Shown: positions 51,062-59,784 of the stretch, piece by piece
Position numbering within the stretch: the stretch's first letter is position 1
Layout of the letters: each line of letters begins with the position of its first letter
Assembly: GCF_016587355.1 (NCBI RefSeq)
Contig: NZ_BNJF01000002.1
Coordinates: 310,001 to 374,000 of the forward strand
Direction: 5' to 3'
Length of the DNA: 64,000 nucleotides
Source: Ktedonospora formicarum
GTDB taxonomy: Bacteria; Chloroflexota; Ktedonobacteria; Ktedonobacterales; Ktedonobacteraceae
The notes under the pieces: model-generated
What the model was told of the DNA's origin: nothing
Databases searched by the model: none
What the model saw: the letters and a program-made list of their open reading frames with translations, nothing else
Made by a program: the position numbers and the translations under genes

Positions 51062-51500
51062 CTAGTGGGCAACTTGTCCTTTATATCCAAGCGTCTCATC
51101 AAGCCAATCAAAGATGCGTTGATTGAGTAAAAGTGTTGCCCCTTCATGGCAGTGTTCTTCAGCGACATCTTCAACAGTGAATTGCAGATAGGTTTTCGAA
51201 CATCGGTTGTCCTGTAAAAAAGTGATCGTTTTCAGCGTCGCACACTAAGATAGGGCAAACAACCTTGTCAGCCCCCTCCATGGTGTACTGGGCCATCTTT
51301 TGTGCATAATCGAAAGGTGAGGTGGCTTGCATCGTCCACATCCCCTGGCTAAACGCCCATTGCAGACCAAGGCTTCGATGCATCTCCTGCTCGAACAGAG
51401 TATTGATCTCCTCTTCTGAGGGAACAGGAAGCGGCTTTGCGGCGAGGAGATGTATTAAGCCCCTGTGGTCAGAGAGAAAACAGAGCTCAATCTCTTGTTC
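51062..51500 (-). pseudogene. C-terminal remnant of an alpha/beta hydrolase
   Basis: The frame reads 'PLPVPSEEEINTLFEQEMHR', 'GMWTMQATSPFDYAQKMAQY', 'CPILVCDAENDHFFTGQPMF', then shifts frame near 51200 to 'TYLQFTVEDVAEEHCHEGAT' and 'NQRIFDWLDETLGYKG'. This is the end of a prolyl-oligopeptidase-like or dihydropseudooxynicotine-hydrolase-like protein with the Asp (CDAENDH) and His (EEHCHEG) of the triad. The N-terminal half with the nucleophile Ser is missing and the frame is broken, so it is a dead gene. Confidence 0.8.
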
Positions 51501-51612
51501 TGGTGATTACGCTAATGGTATGATGCTTGAATAAGCCCATCAGAATATATTTCAAGAAGACAGAGACTTCTTTGAGCATCTTCCAGAACCAAAAGACAAG
51601 GAGAGGAAAGTC

Positions 51613-52440
51613 ATGTCATCAACCGATGATAGCCGTACAGCGAAGCTTACCGCATTCGCTGAGCAAGCTGCTATTGCCCTGGGTAAGGACGAACGGATAC
51701 GGCTTCTCTGGCTTACCGGAAGCCTGGCAAAGGGGACAGCCGATGCTCAAAGTGATGTGGATCTGCGTGTCGCCGTACGGGCAACGGATTTCGCCATAAT
51801 TGATCAGTGGTGGCAGGACCTACTCAATCAGGTGGCTCCCCTGGTCTGGAAGTACCGCTGGTCAGGTCCCCCTGACGAAGCCATTCTTGGAGCCATTACG
51901 GCGGACTATCTGCGCTTCGATATTGTGGTCCAATCAACGCATGACACCAGGGCACGTACGCTCGAAGCCGCGCGACTGCTCTTCGATAAAGATGGGGAGG
52001 CAGAACACTTCCTTTTGACGACACCCTCATATCGTGATCCCTATACCCACTTACCTGTTCTCGTTGAAGAGTTTATTCGTCTGTTGGGAATGCTTCCGAT
52101 TGTCGTAGAGCGTTACGATATCCCCATCGGTATGGAGGGGCAACTCGCCCTCTATAGTATGCTCATCAACTTGCTTTTGCTGGAGAATGGAATTGACCGC
52201 ACTACCACCGGCAAGCGCCATGTCGCGTCCTTTCTCAATGAGGAGCAGCAAACCATTTTGGCGCAGGTACCATCCTTAGCTCCCACCATAGAATCCCTCA
52301 TCCAGGGACGCTTGACCTATGGGCGTCTGTTCCTACCACGAGCGCAGCGGTTGATGGCAGCCCATGGACAAGTCTATCCAGAAGCATTCGAGGCGGCAAC
52401 GAAACAGCATCTTTGGGAGACGCTCGGCTTGCGCTTGTGA
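51613..52440 (+). CDS. Nucleotidyltransferase-domain protein
   Basis: A 275-residue protein. Residues 36-51 are the polymerase-beta-type motif 'GSLAKGTADAQSDVDLRV' with the metal-binding Asp pair; a third acid is in 'YLRFDIVVQST' near 98. The C-terminal half is helical ('GQLALYSMLINLLLLENGID') as in aminoglycoside and lincosamide nucleotidyltransferases. AGAGGAAAG lies before the ATG. It may adenylylate a small molecule; antibiotic resistance is possible but not shown. Confidence 0.85.
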   Translation: MSSTDDSRTAKLTAFAEQAAIALGKDERIRLLWLTGSLAKGTADAQSDVDLRVAVRATDFAIIDQWWQDLLNQVAPLVWKYRWSGPPDEAILGAITADYLRFDIVVQSTHDTRARTLEAARLLFDKDGEAEHFLLTTPSYRDPYTHLPVLVEEFIRLLGMLPIVVERYDIPIGMEGQLALYSMLINLLLLENGIDRTTTGKRHVASFLNEEQQTILAQVPSLAPTIESLIQGRLTYGRLFLPRAQRLMAAHGQVYPEAFEAATKQHLWETLGLRL

Positions 52441-52556
52441 CGAGGTAATACCATTCGCGAAATTCTCGTTCGTGGTATGAGGCTTACCATCGTCATTATT
52501 CGGGCAAGCTTGACCACCCTTGGGATCTGGTTGCCCAGTGACATTGATAATCAACT

Positions 52557-53264
52557 TTACGCCCTTATCAGTCTGTCCCATAATCGTAAACGACTCATCA
52601 TCAGAGGGGAGCCATTGGGGCCTGGTGCGTCCGCTTCACCTGATGTCACAATGTAAAGAGGAACGCTATTTTGTGTTATGTTTCCGTTGCCATCTTTCGC
52701 CGTCAACGTATGCTTGCCGAGTGTCCACTGCGCACTAATCTTCAGCATGGATTCTACCTTGCCATTAGTATCGCTGGTTATATTGGGTTGCCCCTGAAGC
52801 GATTGCCCATCCAATAGCAGAGTGATAGCCGATGTATTTGAGAAATTGCGCCCTTTGATGGTAAGACGGGTATCCGTTGCGCCAGCAGGTAAGGAATGTG
52901 ACTTGTAGATGCTCTCAAGGCTGAGAACAGGTTCTGGGCGCGACATCTGGTAAACATAGTAGCTCGTTGCTCCACCAGCCAGAATAATCAGGATTAACAC
53001 GGCAAGCAAAATCTTCGCCGGTGTACGACTCAGCCATGAACGTTTAGGCGGCTGGGGAGACACTGGCATAGGGGGAATAGATGAATTACTTGTCTGTGAG
53101 ATATGGTTTGCTTCAGCTGACTGAACAGCTTCTTCTGACCCATCTGAAGACAAGCTCAAGCTCACAGCATCGCTGTCTTGCTCAGGTTGAATCGTGCCGC
53201 AGTTACTGCATTTGTCAGCACGCTCTAAAGACAGGGCGGCACCACATACATAGCAATTAGACAT
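52557..53264 (-). CDS. Zinc-ribbon membrane protein with an Ig-like outer domain (frameshifted end)
   Basis: A 235-residue frame. Residues 1-24 are a zinc ribbon ('CYVCGAALSLERADKCSNCG'), then a low-complexity Ser/Glu/Pro linker, one membrane helix near 82-103 ('ILLAVLILIILAGGATSYYV') and an extracellular Ig/IPT-like beta domain ('TDTRLTIKGRNFSNTSAITL', 'WTLGKHTLTAKDGNGN'). The end 'LMMSRLRLWDRLIRA' is not protein-like; one base added at the C4 run near 52603 gives 'SDDESFTIMGQTDKGVKLII', continuing to about 52440. Start 53264 follows GGAGG; ATG 53282 lies before that site. Topology as for 20168-21355. Confidence 0.75.
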   Translation of the reverse strand: MSNCYVCGAALSLERADKCSNCGTIQPEQDSDAVSLSLSSDGSEEAVQSAEANHISQTSNSSIPPMPVSPQPPKRSWLSRTPAKILLAVLILIILAGGATSYYVYQMSRPEPVLSLESIYKSHSLPAGATDTRLTIKGRNFSNTSAITLLLDGQSLQGQPNITSDTNGKVESMLKISAQWTLGKHTLTAKDGNGNITQNSVPLYIVTSGEADAPGPNGSPLMMSRLRLWDRLIRA

Positions 53265-53763
53265 AGAATGTTTTTCCTCCATCCAGCCCGCACCGACTGA
53301 ATGTTTTTTCCATTACTTGCTTGTGGATTCAAGAACGGAAGTGAAATAGAAGTGAAATAGGATTGGGGTTCTTTTAGCTCTTATGGAAGAGCTAATCGCA
53401 ATTATAGCTTAGAGGTATATGTATTGTATAGTTATCGCAGTGAAGATTATTGCTTATTTCACATGCACTCCTCTCACTGAGACACCTGCACCTAATCGTC
53501 TCAGCTCTTACTTATCTAAGAATTTTGAGACCTGGCTCTCAACTCCCCTTCCGTGGATTCAACAGGCAGTAATGACCTTCGCATAGCGCATCTGAGTCAT
53601 GCCGAAGTACATTGTCAATGTGGATGGATGCACGCCAGATCTCCTACAATCTTCTCCCTTCTCACTCTACACGTTACACGTTGTGCATGATTTCCTGTCA
53701 CATTTTCAAGCCTCTCTTCGTTCCTGCTACAGAACATCATCGCCAGAAAACGGAGGAAACACT
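53265..53763. other. Divergent intergenic region
   Basis: Between the zinc-ribbon gene (minus) and the small membrane gene (plus). Holds an 11-bp tandem repeat (53339-53360) and a short hairpin (TTAGCTCT/AGAGCTAA, 53374-53395). No gene. Confidence 0.45.
53339..53360. repeat. 11-bp tandem repeat
   Basis: AAGTGAAATAG occurs twice in direct succession, 57 bases before the minus-strand zinc-ribbon gene. Spacing of 11 bases (one helical turn) suits a regulator binding direct repeats. Confidence 0.5.
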
Positions 53764-54282
53764 ATGATTCAACGCATGACCTCACTTGGCGCAATCATCC
53801 GAGGGGCTATTGCTGGCGCAATAGGAACGAGTGCAATGGATCTCGCAATGTACCTGCGTTATCGCGCCAATGGCGGCAAAGACCAATTCCTGAACTGGGA
53901 ATTCGGCGGCCCTAGCGATTGGGAGCACGTCTCAGCGCCAGCTCAGGTAGGTCGTCGTTTGTATGAAGGCCTTCTCCAACGCCCACTCACCAATCGCTGG
54001 GCTCGCCTGACGAATAACATCATGCATTGGGGCTATGGCATTAGCGGGGGCTGCGCTTTCGGCATCATCGGCGGATCATCAGCTCGTCTGCGTCTCACAG
54101 CAGGCCCTCTGTTCGGGGCCTGCGTGTGGGCGAGCAGTTATGTCACACTGCCACTACTCGGACTTTATAAGCCAATATGGCAGTATAAATTCGCAGAGTT
54201 GGTACCAGACCTTGGTGCTCACCTTGTCTACGGTACCGTCTCCGCGCTCACCTTTAGCTCACTCTCTCGCTCGCTCGCATAA
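53764..54282 (+). CDS. Small membrane protein of unknown family
   Basis: A 172-residue protein. Gly/Ala-rich hydrophobic segments lie near 8-25 ('GAIIRGAIAGAIGTSAMDLA'), 84-103 ('HWGYGISGGCAFGIIGG'), 110-130 and 150-168, a pattern like YagU/DUF1440-type inner-membrane proteins, but the match is not firm. ATG 53764 follows CGGAGG; an in-frame start at 53599 lacks a ribosome site. No clue to its role from neighbours. Confidence 0.75.
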   Translation: MIQRMTSLGAIIRGAIAGAIGTSAMDLAMYLRYRANGGKDQFLNWEFGGPSDWEHVSAPAQVGRRLYEGLLQRPLTNRWARLTNNIMHWGYGISGGCAFGIIGGSSARLRLTAGPLFGACVWASSYVTLPLLGLYKPIWQYKFAELVPDLGAHLVYGTVSALTFSSLSRSLA

Positions 54283-54359
54283 CAGCATCCATTTTTTACG
54301 GCCTGCATGGAAACGCATCACGACCATTCAGCCCAAAGCGCTGAAGAATAAACGCACGC

Positions 54360-55745
54360 TTAGCGTTTCACCAACTTCATAGGAAGATTGGTGCTGGGAA
54401 CCAGAGCTAAGGCGGTCTTTGGCTCGACCGGCTGATCTGAAAGCGAGACCAGTCGATACCGTTGGGCCACCAGCGCCAGCATCACCTGCATCTCCATGAG
54501 CGCAAAGCTATTGCCAATACAAATGCGTTGCCCTCCACTAAAGGGCAGAAAATAGTGCCGAGGCCGCCTCGCGACCTGCTCTGGCGCAAACCGTTCAGGA
54601 TCAAAGCGCTCCGCATCCTCCCAGATGGCAGGATGGCGATGGAGCATGTAATTGCTCCAGAAGACGGTGTACCCGGCTGGGATGTGGTAGCCATCGATCA
54701 TGTCATCTTGGATGGTGTGACGCATTAACTGCCATACCGTCGGGTAGAGGCGCATAGTTTCATCGATGATCATCCGCGTATAGACCAGCTTAGAAAGATC
54801 CTCCATCGTTGGCACACGACCCCCCAGCACACAATCCACCTCTTCATGTAGCTTCGCTTCCACCTCAGGATGCTGGGAGAGGAGATACCAGACCCAGGAG
54901 AGCGCATTCGCGCTGGTTTCATGACCCGCGATAAAGATGGTCTGAATCTCATCGCGTAATTCCTGATCGCTGAGTCCCTGCCCTGTCTCTTCGTCGACGG
55001 TGGCAAGCATCATGGAGAGCAAATCCCCCAGGTCCTCCTGCTGCTCTCGACGTTCGCGCATAGTGGCGTAGGAGATCTCATCCATTTGCTTGATCGCCTG
55101 CCAGAGGCGGCGATGGGAGGGTATGGGAAAGGAAAGCGGTGGAAAGGGCATACGCGCAAAGGCGGCTAAGGTCTCATTGGAAACCTGGAAGGCTCGCCCA
55201 AAGTCCTGTGCTGCATCGCTCGCGTCAATGTTCATGAGGGCCATACTGACCATTTTGAGCGTGATCTTGAGCATTTCTTCCTTAATGAAGATGGTCTCCT
55301 GCTGAACCGTTTTCTCCTCCCAGGTCGCAATGGTATCGCGTGTGATGCCGTTGATGAGATCCACCAGCTTTTCAATACGCTGGCGATGGAAGGCTGGCTG
55401 CATCACGCGTCGTCGCTTCTTCCATTTCTCCCCTGAGCTGGTGATCAGCCCCTCGCCCATCACGCTGTGCAACATCTTGTAGATAAAGACGTCTTTATCA
55501 TAATTACTGATGTTGTCAATGAGGACCCGCTTGATGTAATCGGGATGGTTGAGCAGGATAATTGGCATATTGAGCAAGGGAAACTGCACAATATCCCCAT
55601 ACTCTTTCGTGAGCGTGTCTAGAAACTGAAGGGGCCGTTTCTGAAAAGCCAGCGTCGCGCTCAATGGATTGCGTGCGCGGTAGCGAGGGACCCGTTTTCC
55701 CAGTGGAGTAGAGGTGGTTGACGATGGGTGCATGGTCTCTGCCAT
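54360..55745 (-). CDS. Cytochrome P450 (CYP4/CYP102-like class)
   Basis: A 461-residue P450 of the type related to fatty-acid and isoprenoid hydroxylases. I-helix 'TIFIAGHETSANALSWVWYL' near residue 270, ExxR 'IIDETMRLYPTVWQLMRH' near 325, 'FDPERFAPEQ' near 385 and haem loop 'FLPFSGGQRICIGNSFALME' near 398 with the ligand Cys. The N-terminus lacks a membrane helix. AAGGA lies before the ATG. It is the last gene of a minus-strand unit, 38 bases after the HAMP-like membrane protein. Quite different from the P450 at 23254. Confidence 0.95.
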   Translation of the reverse strand: MAETMHPSSTTSTPLGKRVPRYRARNPLSATLAFQKRPLQFLDTLTKEYGDIVQFPLLNMPIILLNHPDYIKRVLIDNISNYDKDVFIYKMLHSVMGEGLITSSGEKWKKRRRVMQPAFHRQRIEKLVDLINGITRDTIATWEEKTVQQETIFIKEEMLKITLKMVSMALMNIDASDAAQDFGRAFQVSNETLAAFARMPFPPLSFPIPSHRRLWQAIKQMDEISYATMRERREQQEDLGDLLSMMLATVDEETGQGLSDQELRDEIQTIFIAGHETSANALSWVWYLLSQHPEVEAKLHEEVDCVLGGRVPTMEDLSKLVYTRMIIDETMRLYPTVWQLMRHTIQDDMIDGYHIPAGYTVFWSNYMLHRHPAIWEDAERFDPERFAPEQVARRPRHYFLPFSGGQRICIGNSFALMEMQVMLALVAQRYRLVSLSDQPVEPKTALALVPSTNLPMKLVKR

Positions 55746-55783
55746 GTGAGATCCTTCTCTTTCTATGGGAATGCTTCTGAGAA

Positions 55784-56887
55784 CTACGGTAGGCCAGGCT
55801 GACGCCAGGATTTTTGGATGGCTTGCAATGAGATATTTAACATATCGATATCCGTGCCTGTCCGCAGGAAGGGTATGGACTGATTGGGAGCCTGTGCCGT
55901 CCGTTGCAGGAGCGCGTCATAGGCGGTAATGGCTTGTTTAATACGGTGAAACTCGGTCTCAGTAAGTTGCGCACTGCGCAGGCGCATCCACAGGGCGTTC
56001 AAGACGCCAACCAAAGGCCAAAGCACCTTCGCGGGAGGATAGGGTATGCGTTCAACCATTTTCCCATGGCTCGCATCGACATAAACCTGCACGAGTTGTT
56101 GGATACTGACTTCCAATTCCCGCTTCTCCTGATCGGCAAGCAGGCGATCCTTCGCCACCGCGCTTTCAATGGCCGCCATCATCTCAGCACGATTGGCCCG
56201 TTTTGAGGCAGCGCTGGCGGTCGAGACCCAGAGAGCAGAGATGAACGCAACTAGGAATTGCAAAGCCACGGGAACGCCAAAGACCACGAAACCATTGGCC
56301 CCAATCGCCTGAGTAAGCAGAGCCTCCTTGGGCTGCAAGAAGTAATCAAGGACAATAAAGGTCGAATCAAGGACCGCGAAGACAAACACAAAGCCGATGG
56401 GCAACAGTGAAATCGACAGCAGTTCGATGAAGACGAAGAGCCCATAGAACATGATGCTGACGATATTCATCTCTGGATACATGTAGAGAATGGTGAAAAT
56501 CAAGAGGATCTCACACCCAAAAACGGGAATACTACCAGCGAGAACGGGTCGTCCCAACCGATTTGCCACCATCATGGCAGCAATAAAGAGGTAGACCAAC
56601 ACATAGTCAACATTCATAACCATAGAACGTGCCCCAATCACGACGGTAATATCCATAATCTCCATGATCAGGAACAGGATGCCAACAGTACTAATGGTTC
56701 GATGCCGTCGGTAAGCCTCTTTTTTGATGATACTGGCATTAGCTGGCGGCCGAGGGGGCATTGTAAGCTTATACCACCAGCCAAACAGCCGATCCAGGCG
56801 ATCTCCTTTGGTCTCCATCATGTCGCTAACGGAGCGTACGGATGATCGCGCCGTCGGGGTATCTATAGGGGGAAGGTTCATATTCAC
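55784..56887 (-). CDS. Membrane sensor-like protein with HAMP-type linker
   Basis: A 367-residue protein. After a 65-residue cytoplasmic start ('GDRLDRLFGWWYKLTMPPRP') come six helices between about 68 and 235 ('VGILFLIMEIMDITVVIG', 'LVYLFIAAMMVANRLG', 'LLIFTILYMYPEMNIVSI'). Then a charged coiled helix ('ESAVAKDRLLADQEKRELEV') and a HAMP-like segment ('YVDASHGKMVERIPYPPAKV', 'LWPLVGVLNALWMRLRSA'). No kinase or cyclase output domain follows, so output probably passes to a partner such as the DUF4388-like protein encoded 21 bases upstream. Starts at GTG behind GGAGG; the in-frame ATG is two codons later. Confidence 0.8.
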   Translation of the reverse strand: MNMNLPPIDTPTARSSVRSVSDMMETKGDRLDRLFGWWYKLTMPPRPPANASIIKKEAYRRHRTISTVGILFLIMEIMDITVVIGARSMVMNVDYVLVYLFIAAMMVANRLGRPVLAGSIPVFGCEILLIFTILYMYPEMNIVSIMFYGLFVFIELLSISLLPIGFVFVFAVLDSTFIVLDYFLQPKEALLTQAIGANGFVVFGVPVALQFLVAFISALWVSTASAASKRANRAEMMAAIESAVAKDRLLADQEKRELEVSIQQLVQVYVDASHGKMVERIPYPPAKVLWPLVGVLNALWMRLRSAQLTETEFHRIKQAITAYDALLQRTAQAPNQSIPFLRTGTDIDMLNISLQAIQKSWRQPGLP

Positions 56888-56908
56888 GTTACTTCACTGT
56901 CCTCCTTC

Positions 56909-57523
56909 TCAACTTAAAGTCCTCATAACGATCACATTCAATGCAAGAAGCGTTTTGAGCGCCTCATCAACCAGAGCCGGAGGGTGAGAGGCTTGGAGCG
57001 CCTCTTTGATCTCCCAAACGGTATGCCTGCCATCGATCAGCCGCCACACCATGAACAAGGCCTGGCGTTGTTGCGGAATCCAGTTGTGAAACCAGTGCCA
57101 ATCAATCGCCGCAACGGCGTGGGGAACGAGCTTATTGCTATCAGAGGCAACTGGAAACGATCCGCTTGATACAGCGCTTGGTGGTCGCTGTGACTGAGAC
57201 AAATGCTTTTGGGCCGGTAGGTGATTGGTCGAGTGATTTAGTGACGTGGGTTTCGCTGGGTGAAAGCTCCATTCAAAAGGTCCTCTCTCGTCATTGAGAC
57301 GGAGAAGGACATCTTTGGCAAGAGAAGTCAGCAGTCCTTGTTTGTCTGCCACAGAGCACGAGACGACCATCCCATCAATCAACTCCAATCTAGCAGTGCT
57401 CTTTTTTGGAAGCCCAGGAACTCGATGGAGTTCAGCCTGAAGCGTACCACTCAAGCGATGGCGTGCGAAAAGCTCCAGGCTTATATCTAAGCCCGCACTC
57501 ACGTCAATCCTGTCTTCATCCAC
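56909..57523 (-). CDS. DUF4388-like (PATAN) regulator protein
   Basis: A 204-residue cytoplasmic protein. Residues 10-90 follow the DUF4388/PATAN pattern: 'ELFARHRLSGTLQAELHRVP', 'ARLELIDGMVVSCSVADKQG', 'VLLRLNDERGPFEWSFHP'. A Ser/Pro-rich linker spans 95-135. The last 65 residues look like a winged helix: 'QRQALFMVWRLIDGRHTVWE', 'EALKTLLALNVIVMRTL'. Such proteins link sensory systems to small GTPases or response regulators. First gene of a unit with a HAMP-like membrane protein and a P450, recalling actinobacterial conservons in logic though not in sequence. Confidence 0.75.
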   Translation of the reverse strand: MDEDRIDVSAGLDISLELFARHRLSGTLQAELHRVPGLPKKSTARLELIDGMVVSCSVADKQGLLTSLAKDVLLRLNDERGPFEWSFHPAKPTSLNHSTNHLPAQKHLSQSQRPPSAVSSGSFPVASDSNKLVPHAVAAIDWHWFHNWIPQQRQALFMVWRLIDGRHTVWEIKEALQASHPPALVDEALKTLLALNVIVMRTLS

Positions 57524-57944
57524 ATCTACTCCTCATGAAAATTGGCTATAGAGGTAGCATCATGCAAAAGAAAGCTTCATCTGCCCAAGTGCGCTGACAA
57601 TGTTCGGGGGTAGTAAGCAAAACAAAGCTCAAGATGTTTCAGGCGAATTGTAACATGGCTCTTGCTAAAGCGTCAATTAATATTATATAAATTTTTTATG
57701 CACTCGAAAAGTATATATGCTTAAAGTGAGAGGCTATCGCGTATTAAATTGTATTTTCTACTGTAGCGGTTTATATTTTTGTTAATATGTTCATGAGTTA
57801 ATACAGGCATCTATATAACAAAAGCACAACAATTCCATTACGAGCTTTCTTTTGTGATCTAATTGTGATACTTTTCTGGCAGAGAGAACCACTTGTGCAT
57901 TACTATTAGCTACAATAAAGAGGCAAAAGAGGTACCTAGCATAC
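57524..57944. other. AT-rich intergenic region
   Basis: No gene. Very AT-rich from 57660 to 57880; should contain the promoter of the DUF4388/HAMP/P450 unit, but no boxes with good spacing stand out. Confidence 0.45.
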
Positions 57945-58844
57945 TTATAAGGACAAATAATGCCGGGCTTCTTCCCGAAAAAACCGAAACCATTCTCTCA
58001 CAACTGTTGGATGCGAAGGGTCCGCCCTCCGATGTACCAATTGACTTTCGCGGAAAAAATCGGGAATCTCTTCACACCGTAGCTCAACCAATCTCCCCGT
58101 TTTCACATCCTGGTTCACCATGGTTTGGGTCAAGAGTGCGACCCCCTCCCCATGCATGATTAAATCATAGGCCGTTTGAGGTGGAACCTCAAGGCGTTCT
58201 GCTAACGAAGAAGCTAATAGATTGGAGTGCCACTGTTTTACCTCCAAACTCCAATCAACAAGAAAAAATGGATGCCCCTGACTCACCACATCCGAGAGGG
58301 TAAGGGACACCTTTTGCGCAAGTGAATGATTAGGATGTGTTACCAGCATTAACGGCTCTTTCATCAGCAGCAGAGGCTCAATATCTGGATGAAAGAAGGG
58401 TCCCACCACAAACCCCAGATGGACATCGTGTTCATAAAGCATCTCAACCACTTCTCGCGTATGCCCCGTATGAATTGCTACCTCAATCTGAGGATAGTGG
58501 CGATGAAAGCGCGCCAGGGTGGTCGAAAAAAAACCAGTTGCCAGGGAAGGCAGCGTTGCGATTTTCAATTGCCCCTTTTCACCTCGAAGCGTTCGCCTCG
58601 TCACGTCAACTCCAGTAGTCATAGCTCGAAGCGCTGTTTGAGCATATGGAAGAAAGGCTTCTCCCAATTCCGTCAAATACAGACGGCTCCCTCGTCGTAG
58701 GAAGAGCTCGCCTCCTACTTCCTGTTCAAGCGCACGCATCCGAAAACTGATCGTTGGCTGGGAAATCCCCAATTTCCGCGCAGCTTTGCTAAAGCTATTC
58801 TGAAGGACAATCTGGTCAAAGGCTTGTAACTGATGAAGATCCAT
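57945..58844 (-). CDS. LysR-family transcription regulator
   Basis: A 299-residue regulator. Residues 1-60 are the LysR winged helix: 'MDLHQLQAFDQIVLQNSFSK', 'AARKLGISQPTISFRMRALE', 'GGELFLRRGSRLYLTELGEA'. The effector domain has 'KIATLPSLATGFFSTTLARF' and 'VEMLYEHDVHLGFVVGP'. ATG 58844 follows AGGAAG; the frame extends three codons further. Divergent from a methyltransferase gene 120 bases away, its likely target. Confidence 0.92.
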   Translation of the reverse strand: MDLHQLQAFDQIVLQNSFSKAARKLGISQPTISFRMRALEQEVGGELFLRRGSRLYLTELGEAFLPYAQTALRAMTTGVDVTRRTLRGEKGQLKIATLPSLATGFFSTTLARFHRHYPQIEVAIHTGHTREVVEMLYEHDVHLGFVVGPFFHPDIEPLLLMKEPLMLVTHPNHSLAQKVSLTLSDVVSQGHPFFLVDWSLEVKQWHSNLLASSLAERLEVPPQTAYDLIMHGEGVALLTQTMVNQDVKTGRLVELRCEEIPDFFRESQLVHRRADPSHPTVVREWFRFFREEARHYLSL

Positions 58845-58887
58845 ACACAACACACTTCCTCTTATATAAAAAAATTTTATTAAGAGT

Positions 58888-58928
58888 ATAGCATCTATGT
58901 GATTGTTTTATCACTGGAGCAATGCTAT
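58888..58928. promoter_or_regulatory. Candidate LysR binding region
   Basis: ATAGCAT (58888-58894) is repeated inverted as ATGCTAT (58922-58928), and ATAG-CAT-CTAT is a small palindrome at the left copy. Lies between the divergent LysR and methyltransferase genes. Prediction only. Confidence 0.3.
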
Positions 58929-58963
58929 GCTAAGAACAATCATTCTAGAAAGAGGAATACGTG

Positions 58964-59614
58964 ATGATCCAGATCAAACACGCCTTCGACGCAGTGTTGC
59001 AAAAACACTACGAATGTCCCAAAGGCATGATGGGACGTCTTGCCGGAGAGCAGATGGTACGCCAACATCAGCCAGAGACATTCTGGACGCTTCATCTACT
59101 TGATGTCCAACCTACTGACACAGTACTGGAGGTAGGTTTTGGGGCCGGGCAGGCAATAAAATTGGCTGCCCGGCACATCGATGGCGGACGTATCATTGGC
59201 ATTGACCTATCAGAAGAGATGGTACGGACCGCAACGCGGCGAAACGCAACATCTGTAAAAGCCGGACAGGTTATCCTTTCACAAGGTACCATCACCGCTC
59301 TCCCTTTTGAGGATCAGTATTTCGACAAGATCATGACCATCCACACGTTGTATTTCTGGTCACAATCACAGGGATCTTCACACGCGCTCCATGAACTGTG
59401 TCGGGTCCTTAAGCCAGGTGGCAGGGTCGTCATCACCCTTTCTACTGGGAAAATGAATGAGCAGGGGGAGCTAGAAGTGTGGGAGCCCCTTCATTCTGCA
59501 CTCGAAGAACAAATCATGCCAATACTGCGACAAGAAGGTCTACGAGAGGTGCATTTAGAGCAAGGGCCACTCTCCCGACATTACACTAGCGTAGCTGTCA
59601 TTGGCGAGAAATAG
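58964..59614 (+). CDS. Class I SAM-dependent methyltransferase
   Basis: A 216-residue methyltransferase. Motif I 'DTVLEVGFGAGQAIKLAARH' near residue 50, 'RIIGIDLSEEMVRTATRRNA', 'GTITALPFEDQYFDKIMTIH' and 'ELCRVLKPGGRVVITLSTGK' give the complete fold. The start 'HAFDAVLQKHYECPKGMMGR' is typical of methyltransferases that sit near lipid or quinone pathways, but the acceptor is unknown. AGAGGA lies seven bases before ATG 58964; GTG 58961 is adjacent. Probably regulated by the divergent LysR protein. Confidence 0.9.
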   Translation: MIQIKHAFDAVLQKHYECPKGMMGRLAGEQMVRQHQPETFWTLHLLDVQPTDTVLEVGFGAGQAIKLAARHIDGGRIIGIDLSEEMVRTATRRNATSVKAGQVILSQGTITALPFEDQYFDKIMTIHTLYFWSQSQGSSHALHELCRVLKPGGRVVITLSTGKMNEQGELEVWEPLHSALEEQIMPILRQEGLREVHLEQGPLSRHYTSVAVIGEK

Positions 59615-59784
59615 CCCTCTTAGACCTCAGATTCGCGCTTACTCTGCTGAGCGCAATTGCTCCTGAAGCCTGTAAGTTCCAACAGGTTACGTTCACTGCA
59701 TCGCAGAGCGGTCAGAGAAAAGGATCGCAAATACAATCGATCAGGTTAGCAGTATCCATAAAGATGCCAACGATACCTAGCATG

